Positions 1-6,123 of a DNA stretch of 32,596 bases are shown here, in pieces. A model generated the notes under the pieces. That model was not told the DNA's origin. It saw nothing but the letters and a program-made list of their open reading frames with translations, and did no database searches. The DNA lies in NCBI GenBank assembly GCA_021203145.1, contig JAJQBS010000056.1:1-32596 (forward strand), in the 5' to 3' direction. Source of the DNA: Lachnospiraceae bacterium. GTDB lineage: Bacteria > Bacillota > Clostridia > Lachnospirales > Lachnospiraceae. The position numbers were made by a program, and so were the translations under genes. The first letter of the stretch is position 1, and each line of letters opens with the position of its first letter.

Positions 1-142
1 CGATAAAATCTACGTTTTTTCAATTTTAAAATTTCTTCATGAAACAACCCTGTTAAAAAGTTTCGGAATAATAGAACTGTAACAATTGAGCAGCGGAGAA
101 CATTCTTCGATGCAAATAATCAAAACCAGGAGGTATATTCAA

Positions 143-331
143 ATGGCTAAAAACACGACAGAAAACACAACGTCGAACACGGAGAGAGAGCAGAACTGCT
201 CCAAAAACACAAATCAGCAGAATAAAGCGAACAATTCCTCAAAAAACAGCAGTTCGAACAGCACGTCCGAGAGGAACAGTTACCAGGACGAGTCCAACTG
301 CGATAAGGACTGCACGACCAGATACGAATAA
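143..331 (+). CDS. Small Asn-rich hydrophilic protein, unknown function
   Basis: A 62-residue protein starts at ATG 143 behind a strong ribosome binding site (CCAGGAGGT, about 126-134); in-frame codons upstream of 143 are probably not used. About one residue in five is Asn, the rest mostly Ser, Thr, Lys, Glu and Gln, with three Cys (in QNCSKN, ESNCDKD and KDCTTRYE). There is no membrane segment, signal peptide or hydrophobic core, so it is probably disordered. Composition recalls gamma-type small acid-soluble spore proteins and other spore-associated Asn/Gln-rich proteins, but the Cys residues and lack of a clear repeat make that only an inference. A GC-rich hairpin follows the stop. The next gene is convergent. 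I do not recognise the family. Confidence 0.6.
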   Translation: MAKNTTENTTSNTEREQNCSKNTNQQNKANNSSKNSSSNSTSERNSYQDESNCDKDCTTRYE

Positions 332-333
332 GA

Positions 334-353
334 GCCGGCTTCCGAAAGCCGGC
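334..353 (+). terminator. Hairpin after the Asn-rich gene
   Basis: Perfect 8-bp stem (GCCGGCTT / AAGCCGGC) with a CCGA loop, two bases after the TAA at 329-331. No T-tract follows on the plus strand, so it is a weak terminator at best and may serve as 3'-end protection. Confidence 0.45.
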
Positions 354-364
354 ACAAGACAATC

Positions 365-394
365 AGGCGGGGCGGAAAACAGGCCGCCCCGCCT
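365..394 (-). terminator. Hairpin at the 3' end of the HAD gene
   Basis: Perfect 11-bp inverted repeat (AGGCGGGGCGG / CCGCCCCGCCT, 8-nt loop) immediately beyond the minus-strand stop at 396-398. The T-run after it is poor, so it is a probable terminator by position rather than by full consensus. Together with the hairpin at 334-353 it separates two convergent genes. Confidence 0.55.
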
Positions 395-395
395 G

Positions 396-1241
396 CTATT
401 CCTCCAGAATAAACTTATGTATGATCTCGGCCGCGCCGTCATGGTTATTGTCTGCAGCCGTTATATAATCTCCATGGGAGGCGACGCCGGGAAAGGCGTT
501 GCACATCACCGCCCCGATATGGGCAGCTTCGATCATATCGATATCGTTTGGCGCGTCTCCGGCCGCCACCGAATTCTCGATCGGGATCCCGAGGTGGCTG
601 CACAGCCATCGCACCGCTCCTCCCTTCGTGACCCCATCCGGAACAATCTCCAGATAGGCATCGTTGGAAAAATAGCAGTCCAGAATCCCCTTGTATTCGC
701 GCAGCAGCTTCGCTTGGAATCCCTCTATCACATTCCGGCGTTCGTTCTCTATCGCGAGCAGCTTGCACGGCTCTTCTTCGAGCGCGTCAGCTGCGGAAGG
801 GACAATCCGAAAGCACTGGAGGGTACGCGCAGCATAATCATGGAGCTCCGGACGCTCCTCCTCAGAGATCACCTCTGTCCTCGAAAAGGTCTGAATATAG
901 ATTCCCAACCTGTGAGCCTCCTCAAACAGGGGCTTCACCAGATCCATCGGCACCGTCCTTCTGTAGACAGACGCCTGGCGGAAACAATCGTAGATCTCGC
1001 CGCCATTGAACGCGATCACATAGCAGTCCTTCCTCATAAGCCCGAGACGCCCGGCCATGATCAGCGCGCTCACAAGCGGACGCCCGGTAGTGACAACCAC
1101 CCGGTGCCCTTCCCGCAGCGCCTGGTCAACCGCCTTCTGATTGCCCGGCGTAATCTCCTTCCGGTCATTTAAAAGCGTCCCGTCCAGATCTGTAAAAAAT
1201 ATTTTTTTGCCCGACCCGCAAACCGGCTCCTGTACACTCAT
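396..1241 (-). CDS. Cof-type HAD-IIB family hydrolase (sugar/nucleotide phosphatase)
   Basis: 281 residues, normal length for the Cof/YbjI-type HAD phosphatases, which are cytoplasmic, Mg-dependent and dephosphorylate small phosphorylated metabolites through an aspartyl-phosphate. All four HAD motifs are visible: DLDGT (18-22, nucleophile Asp18 and acid/base Asp20), TTGRP (51-55), the conserved Lys in PDGVTKGG (Lys206) and GDAPNDIDM (228-236). The C2-type cap lies between motifs II and III. The substrate cannot be read from sequence. ATG 1241 is the only reasonable start; its ribosome binding site is weak (GGTGA). It lies 19 nt downstream of the LCP gene stop, so it is probably translated from the same transcript. 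Confidence 0.9.
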   Translation of the reverse strand: MSVQEPVCGSGKKIFFTDLDGTLLNDRKEITPGNQKAVDQALREGHRVVVTTGRPLVSALIMAGRLGLMRKDCYVIAFNGGEIYDCFRQASVYRRTVPMDLVKPLFEEAHRLGIYIQTFSRTEVISEEERPELHDYAARTLQCFRIVPSAADALEEEPCKLLAIENERRNVIEGFQAKLLREYKGILDCYFSNDAYLEIVPDGVTKGGAVRWLCSHLGIPIENSVAAGDAPNDIDMIEAAHIGAVMCNAFPGVASHGDYITAADNNHDGAAEIIHKFILEE

Positions 1242-1260
1242 GTCATATCACCGAACGGGG

Positions 1261-2340
1261 TTACCCCTCTGTAGCGTCCTCATCGCTGCTGCCGTAGATG
1301 AACTCATGTAAGATCTCAAGCGTCTCCTCCCAGTCAGGCACAAGTACATCCTGCCCATTTACATAAATCGTGCTGTACATGCCGTCATATGGAACTCTGC
1401 TCGACTCAAAAGTATACTCAAGCATTTCCGGCAGCTCCGTTACCATGCTCCAGATCTCCGTCTCAGAAATATTGGTCGTGACATACTCCAGGATGGACGT
1501 CATCGCGGCAGTCATCTCGGCCAGCGACATCTGTTTCACTTCCTCCATGAGCTGCGTAAGGACATAGCGCTGGCGCTCGGTCCTCTCAAAATCAGAATTG
1601 CCTACATAACGGTTGCGCGCGTAAGCCACTGCCTGCACGCCGTCCGCATAGATTGTCCCGCCCTCGGTGGGGAAATAGTGCTCTGTCGGGTCAATGTCCA
1701 TCAGACGTTCACACATATCCAGAATATAGCCGTTCGCCACTTCCGCCTCCTCAGCGGTAACATCCAGCCAGACGCCGCCTATAATATCTATGATATCAAC
1801 CAAATCCCAGAAATCCACCGCCGCATAACGATCAACCTCAATCTTGTAGGTCTCGGTAACAGTCTCACACAGCAGCGGTCCCGCCCCATAGGCGTAGGCC
1901 GCGTTCAGCTTTTTATAGCCGACTCCCGGAATATTCACATACGTATCGCGCATCAGAGATACCATGGTGACCCGGTTGTCCGCCTTATTTATGGAGACAA
2001 GAATCATGCAGTCCGAATTGCCGTTCCAGGTCCTCTCCTGCCTGTCGACACCAATCAGAAGAACATTATATACATCTTCATCCGAAACAACACTTTTGGA
2101 AGTGTCCATCGCCTCCTGGATGGCGGCCAGCTCCTCGTCGCTCACCAGATCACCGGTACGCTCGTCCGTCTCCTCCTCCGCTTCCTCCGGTATTGTTTCT
2201 TCCACCACAACCGTATCGTCAGAAACGTAATTCACACTGCTGTACAGATCGTGGCCTACCTTATAAATGATGCCGCCGCTGATAAGTATTACGCCCAAAA
2301 TGACACAAAGACTGATTAAAAAGGCTTTTTTCAGATTTAT
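1261..2340 (-). CDS. LytR-CpsA-Psr (LCP) family cell-wall glycopolymer ligase; apparent AUA start
   Basis: A short basic start (INLKK) precedes one membrane segment (about residues 5-27), an acidic linker rich in Glu, and the LCP domain (about 90-300). Visible LCP landmarks are VLLIGVDRQ, SDCMILVSI, SLMRDTYVNIP, LNAAYAYG and NSDFERTERQR, which holds the Arg/Asp residues that bind the polyprenyl pyrophosphate. LCP proteins attach teichoic acids or capsule-like polymers to peptidoglycan outside the membrane. The start is odd: the reading frame is open upstream through the tRNA-Leu gene, but contains no ATG, GTG or TTG between the tRNA and the membrane segment. A good Shine-Dalgarno (AGGAG, complement of 2349-2353) lies 8 nt before an in-frame ATA at 2340, taken here as the start (359 residues). 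HAD phosphatase follows. Confidence 0.85.
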   Translation of the reverse strand: MNLKKAFLISLCVILGVILISGGIIYKVGHDLYSSVNYVSDDTVVVEETIPEEAEEETDERTGDLVSDEELAAIQEAMDTSKSVVSDEDVYNVLLIGVDRQERTWNGNSDCMILVSINKADNRVTMVSLMRDTYVNIPGVGYKKLNAAYAYGAGPLLCETVTETYKIEVDRYAAVDFWDLVDIIDIIGGVWLDVTAEEAEVANGYILDMCERLMDIDPTEHYFPTEGGTIYADGVQAVAYARNRYVGNSDFERTERQRYVLTQLMEEVKQMSLAEMTAAMTSILEYVTTNISETEIWSMVTELPEMLEYTFESSRVPYDGMYSTIYVNGQDVLVPDWEETLEILHEFIYGSSDEDATEG

Positions 2341-2411
2341 TCCGTGTTCTCCTGATTTTAAATTTACATGCTGCTGTTTCTTTTTTTGAGAGAAAACTAT
2401 AACGAAAAACG

Positions 2412-2442
2412 AAAAAGCTTCCCGTTCAACGGGAAGCTTTTT
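2412..2442 (-). terminator. Intrinsic terminator of tRNA-Leu(CAG)
   Basis: Stem AAAAAGCTTCCCG with its complement around a 5-nt loop, followed on the minus strand by CTTTTTCGTTTTT. It begins two bases beyond the tRNA 3' end. Any transcription of the LCP gene from the tRNA promoter must read through it. Confidence 0.9.
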
Positions 2443-2443
2443 A

Positions 2444-2527
2444 TGCGGAGGATGGGACTTGAACCCACACGATATTGCTACCACAGGCACCTGAAGCCTG
2501 CGCGTCTGCCAATTCCGCCACCTCCGC
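2444..2527 (-). tRNA. tRNA-Leu(CAG)
   Basis: 84 nt with acceptor stem GCGGAGG/CCTCCGC, D-loop containing TTGGCAGAC, anticodon stem CAGGC/GCCTG with loop TTCAGGT (anticodon CAG, reading CUG), a long variable arm as expected for tRNA-Leu, and T-arm TGGGTTCAAGTCCCA. Discriminator A73; CCA is not encoded. It has its own consensus promoter and terminator. Conceptual translation of this tRNA produces a false N-terminal extension on the LCP reading frame. Confidence 0.97.
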
Positions 2528-2562
2528 GGTTTGATTGGTGAGCTGTCCAACTCACGATGGTT

Positions 2563-2591
2563 ATAGTACTATATCGTTTTCAAAATGTCAA
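2563..2591 (-). promoter_or_regulatory. Promoter of tRNA-Leu(CAG)
   Basis: On the minus strand TTGACA (complement of 2586-2591), 17-bp spacer, TACTAT (2563-2568). Perfect housekeeping -35 box; transcription should start about 30 nt before the mature tRNA 5' end. Confidence 0.9.
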
Positions 2592-2668
2592 GTGGTTTTT
2601 CTATATTTTCAGCAAATTATTTTTCACGAAATTCTTTCCGAAGTTCGGATAATTTTGCAAAAATCATC

Positions 2669-2697
2669 TTGACTTATGATGCATGGTTTGATATAAT
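2669..2697 (+). promoter_or_regulatory. Promoter of tRNA-Leu(AAG)
   Basis: TTGACT (2669-2674), 17-bp spacer, TATAAT (2692-2697), 11 nt before the mature tRNA 5' end. It is divergent from the tRNA-Leu(CAG) promoter, with about 80 bp of AT-rich DNA between the two -35 boxes. Confidence 0.92.
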
Positions 2698-2708
2698 ACT
2701 TTTTGTTC

Positions 2709-2793
2709 GCGGAAGTGTCGGAACTGGCAGACGAGCAAGACTAAGGATCTTGTGAGCATCGCGCTCGTGTGGGTTCAAGTCCCATCTTCCGCA
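2709..2793 (+). tRNA. tRNA-Leu(AAG)
   Basis: 85 nt; acceptor stem GCGGAAG/CTTCCGC, D-loop with CTGGCAGAC, anticodon stem CAAGA/TCTTG with loop CTAAGGA (anticodon AAG), long variable arm with GAGC/GCTC, T-arm TGGGTTCAAGTCCCA, discriminator A, no encoded CCA. A34 would normally be deaminated to inosine to read CUU/CUC/CUA; in many bacteria TadA acts only on tRNA-Arg(ACG), so this species needs a TadA that accepts tRNA-Leu, as reported for some Firmicutes. Confidence 0.96.
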
Positions 2794-2802
2794 CAGATAT
2801 TT

Positions 2803-2838
2803 AAGGCAGCTGTCAAAGGAATGGCAGCTGCCTTTTTT
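2803..2838 (+). terminator. Intrinsic terminator of tRNA-Leu(AAG)
   Basis: 13-bp stem (AAGGCAGCTGTCA with TGGCAGCTGCCTT, one G-U pair) followed by six T. Ten bases beyond the tRNA. Confidence 0.93.
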
Positions 2839-3023
2839 ACTTGAAAACAAAGGGGTTTTTGAGAGAATCTGATCTTTAGAATGTCGTCAATTCTCTTCTC
2901 ATTTTTGCATTGTCCAAGACGACTGATTCGGAATTTGACATCAGCGCTGACATCAACGCTAAACGAATTCTTTCATAAATATGAAATCAGCCTTAGGATT
3001 GGTCTGCCTGCTATTGGCTTCCT

Positions 3024-3458
3024 TTATTCCAGATCTTCAATCGTAAGACATTTTAATTCTCTATATTGGCGTAGCTGTCTATCATTCGTCAGAAACAGAT
3101 CACAGTCGGACATACTGGCGGCCGCCAGCTGCAGTGCATCCATCGCTTTGAAGTGCTGATAATCCGCACGAATCTTTGCTGCCTTTCTTGCTACAGGCAT
3201 ACTAATTTCCAATACATCAACATCCAACGCATGAATCAACTGCTCAAAGGTTTCAACATATATCGGAAGATTATTCCTGTATGGATACACCATATATTCC
3301 TCAACGGTAATGACTGACGTGACAAGTTGAATTCCTTTGTCGCTGCTATCTATGAAAAAGTTTTTCATCTTATCAAAATACCGGGGATTATTTTCATCTT
3401 TCTCAATAAAATATATGAATGGTGCGGTATCTATAAACACTTTTCTATAATCTATCAT
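3024..3458 (-). CDS. PIN-domain ribonuclease, probable VapC-type toxin
   Basis: 144 residues, the usual size for a VapC-like PIN domain. The acidic active-site set is in place: Asp10 in VFIDTAPFIYF, Glu53/54 in TVEEY, Asp107 in KAMDALQLAAA and Asp126 in LFLTNDRQL. These residues coordinate Mg for endoribonuclease action, often on tRNA or rRNA. ATG 3458 overlaps the end of the upstream antitoxin gene by 14 nt, with GGGAG just before it, the coupling typical of type II toxin-antitoxin pairs. It sits in an accessory patch next to the tRNA-Leu pair with phage and transposon remnants. Target RNA unknown. Confidence 0.85.
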   Translation of the reverse strand: MIDYRKVFIDTAPFIYFIEKDENNPRYFDKMKNFFIDSSDKGIQLVTSVITVEEYMVYPYRNNLPIYVETFEQLIHALDVDVLEISMPVARKAAKIRADYQHFKAMDALQLAAASMSDCDLFLTNDRQLRQYRELKCLTIEDLE

Positions 3459-3669
3459 ACTCCCGCATCTCCTTCATATATTCATCAACATGCTCTCCTC
3501 TCTCACTCGGCACGACAAAGCTATTCCAATCAATATTTTTCTTCTTCCTCTTCGTGTAGGGGTAATCTAACAGCGTAACTACTACCTCTGCTCCTTCATA
3601 AGCTTTCATGTCTTCATCTTCTATAACAACTGTATTTCCACGAATATATCCTTTCACTGCTGCTAACAT
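3445..3669 (-). CDS. Probable antitoxin partner of the PIN toxin
   Basis: 74 residues from ATG 3669, chosen because AGAGGTG lies just upstream; the longer frame to 3711 has no ribosome binding site. The N-terminal half (AAVKGYIRGNTVVIEDEDMK..EGAEVVVTLLD) has the alternating beta pattern of small AF2212/DUF104-like antitoxin heads. The C-terminal half is charged and probably wraps the toxin (KRKKKNIDW, VDEYMKEMREYDRL). It overlaps the toxin start by 14 nt. Promoter with an inverted repeat lies upstream. Family assignment is by resemblance and position, not by a decisive motif. Confidence 0.75.
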   Translation of the reverse strand: MLAAVKGYIRGNTVVIEDEDMKAYEGAEVVVTLLDYPYTKRKKKNIDWNSFVVPSERGEHVDEYMKEMREYDRL

Positions 3670-3686
3670 AAATTCACCTCTTTCTC

Positions 3687-3759
3687 GTTGCAAGTATTGA
3701 ATTGCAACCATTCATCATCTATCTACTTTGTATTATAACATTCAGCTATCCTTTTGCAA
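3687..3759 (-). promoter_or_regulatory. Promoter and possible operator of the toxin-antitoxin operon
   Basis: Minus-strand TTGCAA (3754-3759), 16-bp spacer, TATAAT (3732-3737). Between it and the antitoxin start is an inverted repeat GTTGCAA-n8-TTGCAAC (3687-3693/3702-3708). The same TTGCAA core forms the -35 box, so it could be an autoregulatory operator; that part is inference. Confidence 0.65.
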
Positions 3760-3814
3760 GTGAATTATTCAGCGTTTTGCTTTCCTTCAAAGATATAACA
3801 AAAACCCTATGCCC

Positions 3815-4123
3815 TCATACTGATCCATATGCTTCCATCTTATCATCATTGCCAGCCACAACGCGGTATAGCACAGAATAATTCCCTGTAAAGTTCCACT
3901 CCTCCGGCTCCATATAACCTGTCTGAGTCTCCTCCTCATCAATTGACAGTTCTCCTGTCGTGATGAACGTTCCAAAAAAGTTTACCAGTATCGCCGGTCT
4001 GTAGCGACACGGCATCCCATCGCTGTCACAGTCTGCAAGCTCCCAGAAGTGATAATCTTCCGAAACGCTGTCCCTGTCAATCCTCGCATCCGAAAAATAA
4101 CCCTGTACACCTTTTATCTCCAT
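3815..4123 (-). CDS. Small phage/ICE-type protein, LPD28-like (tentative)
   Basis: 102 residues from ATG 4123 (MEIKGVQGYFSDARIDRDSV). The block YHFWELADCDSDGMPCRY then ILVNFFGTFITTGEL is, from memory, characteristic of small proteins in clostridial phages and integrative elements, tentatively the large-polyvalent-protein-associated domain LPD28; function unknown. No convincing ribosome binding site precedes 4123, and the frame overlaps the YqaJ fragment by 47 nt in another phase. It therefore looks like one half of a deletion junction and may not be expressed independently. Confidence 0.5.
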   Translation of the reverse strand: MEIKGVQGYFSDARIDRDSVSEDYHFWELADCDSDGMPCRYRPAILVNFFGTFITTGELSIDEEETQTGYMEPEEWNFTGNYSVLYRVVAGNDDKMEAYGSV

Positions 4124-4376
4124 AGGCGTCCATTTCTCTTTCCTTACCCCAATAGGTATACTCATTCCCTGTGTCCTCCACCGGCAGCCGCCCGGTCTTC
4201 TCTTCCCACAGCTGGATGACAGACCGGTACGGGTTCTGCCGCATGACAACAGAAGCATCGGAACCGCCAATGCCGCGTCGGCGAAGCTCCAGCCACTGTT
4301 CCGGCTCAAATCCCTTGTAGAAATCGTATTCTGTCTCATATTCACTCTCCATTCTTCGCATATAAACCATTCCCAT
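4077..4376 (-). pseudogene. Truncated YqaJ-type phage recombinase (N-terminal fragment)
   Basis: The frame encodes RRRGIGGSDASVVMRQNPYR then QLWEEKTGRLPVED, the recognisable N-terminal helix and core of the YqaJ/lambda-exonuclease-type nuclease family, which recombines phage or ICE DNA. Homology stops near GNEYTYWGK; the remaining residues look like out-of-frame noise and the frame ends after 99 residues, whereas intact proteins have about 200-300. The catalytic Asp/Glu/Lys core is absent, so it is dead. The DNA continues directly into the LPD28-like frame, suggesting an internal deletion that fused two element genes. Confidence 0.7.
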
Positions 4377-4424
4377 AGCGTCCTGATTCCCTCTGTAAAG
4401 GCTTCTTTACTGCACCGTTCCCCA

Positions 4425-4499
4425 TCATGGCATCTGAATGTAAGCCACCAGCAATACCATCAATAATCCGGCGGAAAGCACTTGCCTTATAAATTCCAC
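4425..4499 (-). CDS. 24-residue single-membrane-span peptide (candidate)
   Basis: GTG 4499 with an AGGTGAG Shine-Dalgarno 9 nt upstream, reading VEFIRQVLSAGLLMVLLVAY then IQMP and TGA. One hydrophobic helix with a charged N-terminus. It lies in the same direction between the coiled-coil gene and the YqaJ fragment, so it is part of the same old element operon. Evidence is a good ribosome binding site and a clean hydrophobic profile; peptides this short can arise by chance. Confidence 0.4.
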   Translation of the reverse strand: MEFIRQVLSAGLLMVLLVAYIQMP

Positions 4500-4527
4500 C
4501 TTATAATCTCACCTCTTTCCCGGCACC

Positions 4528-4752
4528 TTAAATCTGCTCAATCACAGATGCGGCGTCATCAAGATAATTAAAAGCTTCCTCTAACATCTCCACATACCCC
4601 TGCATTTCTTCTCCGCGCTCACCATTCTGGAACTGTTCCGGCAGGTTATCATAAGCATCCTCTTCCTCCGCTTTCACATCTTCCAAAATTCTCTTCGCAC
4701 TGGAAACCTGCTCAAATGCTGTTTCCAATCTCTTCCGTTTGAGTTTATTCAT
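4528..4752 (-). CDS. Small acidic coiled-coil protein from a mobile element, unknown function
   Basis: 74 residues from ATG 4752, chosen for the GAGGAGGAGACG immediately upstream (the frame extends to 4791 without a better site). The sequence MNKLKRKRLETAFEQVSSAK followed by Glu-rich heptads and EEAFNYLDDAASVIEQI predicts two amphipathic helices. Such short proteins occur beside YqaJ recombinases in clostridial prophages and ICEs, possibly as accessory factors; the role is unknown. It is the first gene of the remnant operon. Confidence 0.6.
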   Translation of the reverse strand: MNKLKRKRLETAFEQVSSAKRILEDVKAEEEDAYDNLPEQFQNGERGEEMQGYVEMLEEAFNYLDDAASVIEQI

Positions 4753-4859
4753 CGTCTCCTCCTCTTCGGGACAATCATCTCTCCCAGACATCAGCGCGCA
4801 AAAAAAGGAGTACCCTCTCCGGAGGTTCTTTCTGAACTTTGGGTATGACTGCTTAATGG

Positions 4860-4892
4860 TTAAGCCGCCAGATAAACTCTCTGGCGGCTTAA
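4860..4892. terminator. Strong hairpin downstream of transposase remnant
   Basis: Perfect 13-bp inverted repeat (TTAAGCCGCCAGA / TCTGGCGGCTTAA, 7-nt loop), one base beyond the transposase-fragment stop at 4894. No T-tract in either direction. It may be the end of the old insertion sequence or a transcription stop that insulates it. Confidence 0.5.
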
Positions 4893-4893
4893 C

Positions 4894-5085
4894 TTATATC
4901 AAATCCATAAGGTTAAAATCATCGGTTTTGATCAGAAAAGCGAGTTTACATTTTTTTGTCAGATTGACAATCTTGGACCTGCCGTATACAATACGCTTGA
5001 TGAGTTTAAATTTGTTGTTGTTCCCTTCAACAAACCCAGAACTCACATCCAGGGATATCGCGTTCTTGACCGGGGCGATATCCTT
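4894..5085 (-). pseudogene. C-terminal remnant of an ISL3-family transposase
   Basis: The frame contains SSGFVEGNNNKFKLIKRIVY then GRSK, the highly conserved C-terminal signature of ISL3-type DDE transposases (their Glu of the DDE triad lies in the VEGxNN block), followed by a tail ending LIKTDDFNLMDLI. Only about 64 of roughly 400-500 residues remain; the N-terminal helix-turn-helix and first two catalytic Asp residues are missing. The homologous part starts near 5085; upstream is the dispersed intergenic repeat (5095-5151). An in-frame start exists near 5151 but encodes repeat sequence, so this is a decayed fragment. Confidence 0.8.
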
Positions 5086-5094
5086 TTTTAATCC

Positions 5095-5151
5095 GTTGCG
5101 CCGGCCGCGTCCGGCTTTAGCCGGAAGAATTCCTTGCGCGGCCGTGTGCAT
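5095..5151. repeat. Dispersed palindromic intergenic repeat, copy A
   Basis: Outer stem GCGCCGGCCGCG pairs with CGCGGCCGTGTGC; the inner stem CCGGCTTTAGCCGG and the linker GAAGAATTCCTTGCGCGG match copies at about 13.5 kb and 21.6 kb. The three copies run in the same orientation, and each lies just beyond the 3' end of a minus-strand gene (here hpf). Confidence 0.75.
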
Positions 5152-5157
5152 AAAATC

Positions 5158-5177
5158 AGGGGAGCAAATGCTCCCCT
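5158..5177 (-). terminator. Terminator of hpf
   Basis: AGGGGAGCA / TGCTCCCCT stem followed on the minus strand by GATTTTATG, 17 nt beyond the hpf stop. Confidence 0.75.
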
Positions 5178-5193
5178 CTCCCTGCCTGATTTG

Positions 5194-5721
5194 TCAATAT
5201 TCCGGCTCGATCAGGCCGTATGTGCCGCCCTTCCTTTTATATACTACATTGACCTCCTCGGTCTCCACGTTGCGGAAGACGAAGAAGCTGTGCCCGAGGA
5301 GCTCCATCTGTACGCAGGCGTCCTCCGGATACATTGGTTTCATGCCAAAGTGTTTGGTCCGGATGATCTGCACCTCATCAAGTGGCTCTGACTCCTTTTC
5401 GATAAACTCCTGGCGGAAATTGCCGCCGCCCTGGTGGCGGTCGATAATCTTCTCTTTGTACTTGCGGAGCTGCCGCTCAATCACCTCTTCCACCAGGTCA
5501 ATGGACACATACATGTCGTTGCTCACCTGCTCCGAGCGGATGATGTTGCCCCGCACCGGGATGGTTACCTCTATTTTCTGTCTTTCCTTTTCAACGCTCA
5601 ATGTAACAATAATTTCTGTATCGGAGGTAAAATAACGCTCGAGCTTTCCAAGCTTGTCCTGTATGGCCATCCTCAGGCCGTCGGATACCTCAATATTTTT
5701 TCCGCTGATTCTAAACTTCAT
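5194..5721 (-). CDS. hpf: Ribosome hibernation-promoting factor, long form
   Basis: 175 residues. The N-terminal domain (1 to about 95: MKFRISGKNIEVSDGLR, then a basic helix VIERQLRKYKEKI) binds the 30S decoding region; the C-terminal domain (about 120-175: IIRTKHFGMKPMYPEDA..QMELLGHSFFVFRN..NVVYKRKGGTYGLIEP) dimerises and joins two 70S ribosomes into inactive 100S particles. Length and both domains match long HPF of Firmicutes. ATG 5721 is chosen because AAAGGAG lies 9 nt upstream; the ATG three codons earlier directly abuts it. It is a single-gene unit with its own promoter and terminator. Confidence 0.95.
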   Translation of the reverse strand: MKFRISGKNIEVSDGLRMAIQDKLGKLERYFTSDTEIIVTLSVEKERQKIEVTIPVRGNIIRSEQVSNDMYVSIDLVEEVIERQLRKYKEKIIDRHQGGGNFRQEFIEKESEPLDEVQIIRTKHFGMKPMYPEDACVQMELLGHSFFVFRNVETEEVNVVYKRKGGTYGLIEPEY

Positions 5722-5753
5722 ACTTCCCATCTCCTTTACTTGATGATATTGTC

Positions 5754-5781
5754 ATTATAACACAACATTCATCTTTTTCAA
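5754..5781 (-). promoter_or_regulatory. Promoter of hpf
   Basis: Minus-strand TTGAAA (5776-5781), 16-bp spacer, perfect TATAAT (5754-5759), about 25 nt before the Shine-Dalgarno. The upstream DNA is very AT-rich, as in a UP element. Confidence 0.75.
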
Positions 5782-5885
5782 CAAAAATTTCAATATTTTC
5801 TAAATTTTCTAAATTTTTCGGAATCTTATTGGCTATTTTTCACAAATACCAAGGTTTTACGCATTTGAGCGGAAATGAATCCACG

Positions 5886-6123
5886 TCAGGAGCAAATCGA
5901 AAGATTTTCCAGGGAAAAGAAGTCGCGTCAGGAGCAGCCCGAAAGAGTTCCCACGGAGATGGATTCGCATCAGGAGCAGATCGAAAGGGCTTCCACAGAG
6001 ACAGCGCCACTCCAGGAACAGCCCGAAAGGGCTTCCACAGAGATAGCGCCACTCCAGAAGCAGCCTGAAATGGTTCCCACCGAGATAGAGATAGCTGCGC
6101 GTCAGGAGCAGATCTTCAGGATC
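5886..6123. repeat. 42-bp tandem array containing the hisA stop codon
   Basis: Units start with TCAGGAGCA or a variant at 5886, 5928, 5970, 6012, 6054 and 6102: period 42, with the last step 48 through a 6-bp insertion (repeated GATAGA). The hisA stop is the TCA of the last unit, read as TGCTCCTGA on the minus strand. Read in the hisA phase the units give related 14-residue peptides (GAISVEALSGCS W). Open frames on the plus strand here (5829-6132) are by-products of the array. Confidence 0.9.

Noticed and set aside
2341..2550. N-terminal extension of the LCP frame (70 residues)
   Set aside because: It is the translation of tRNA-Leu(CAG), its terminator and spacer (a well-known artefact beginning RRWRNWQTRRLQV).
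4894..5151. Intact small protein
   Set aside because: Only the C-terminal tail of an ISL3 transposase is recognisable and its upstream part is intergenic repeat.
2709..5200. attL/attR of an element integrated at tRNA-Leu(AAG)
   Set aside because: I looked for a second copy of the tRNA 3' end up to 5.2 kb and found none, so no integration boundary can be given.
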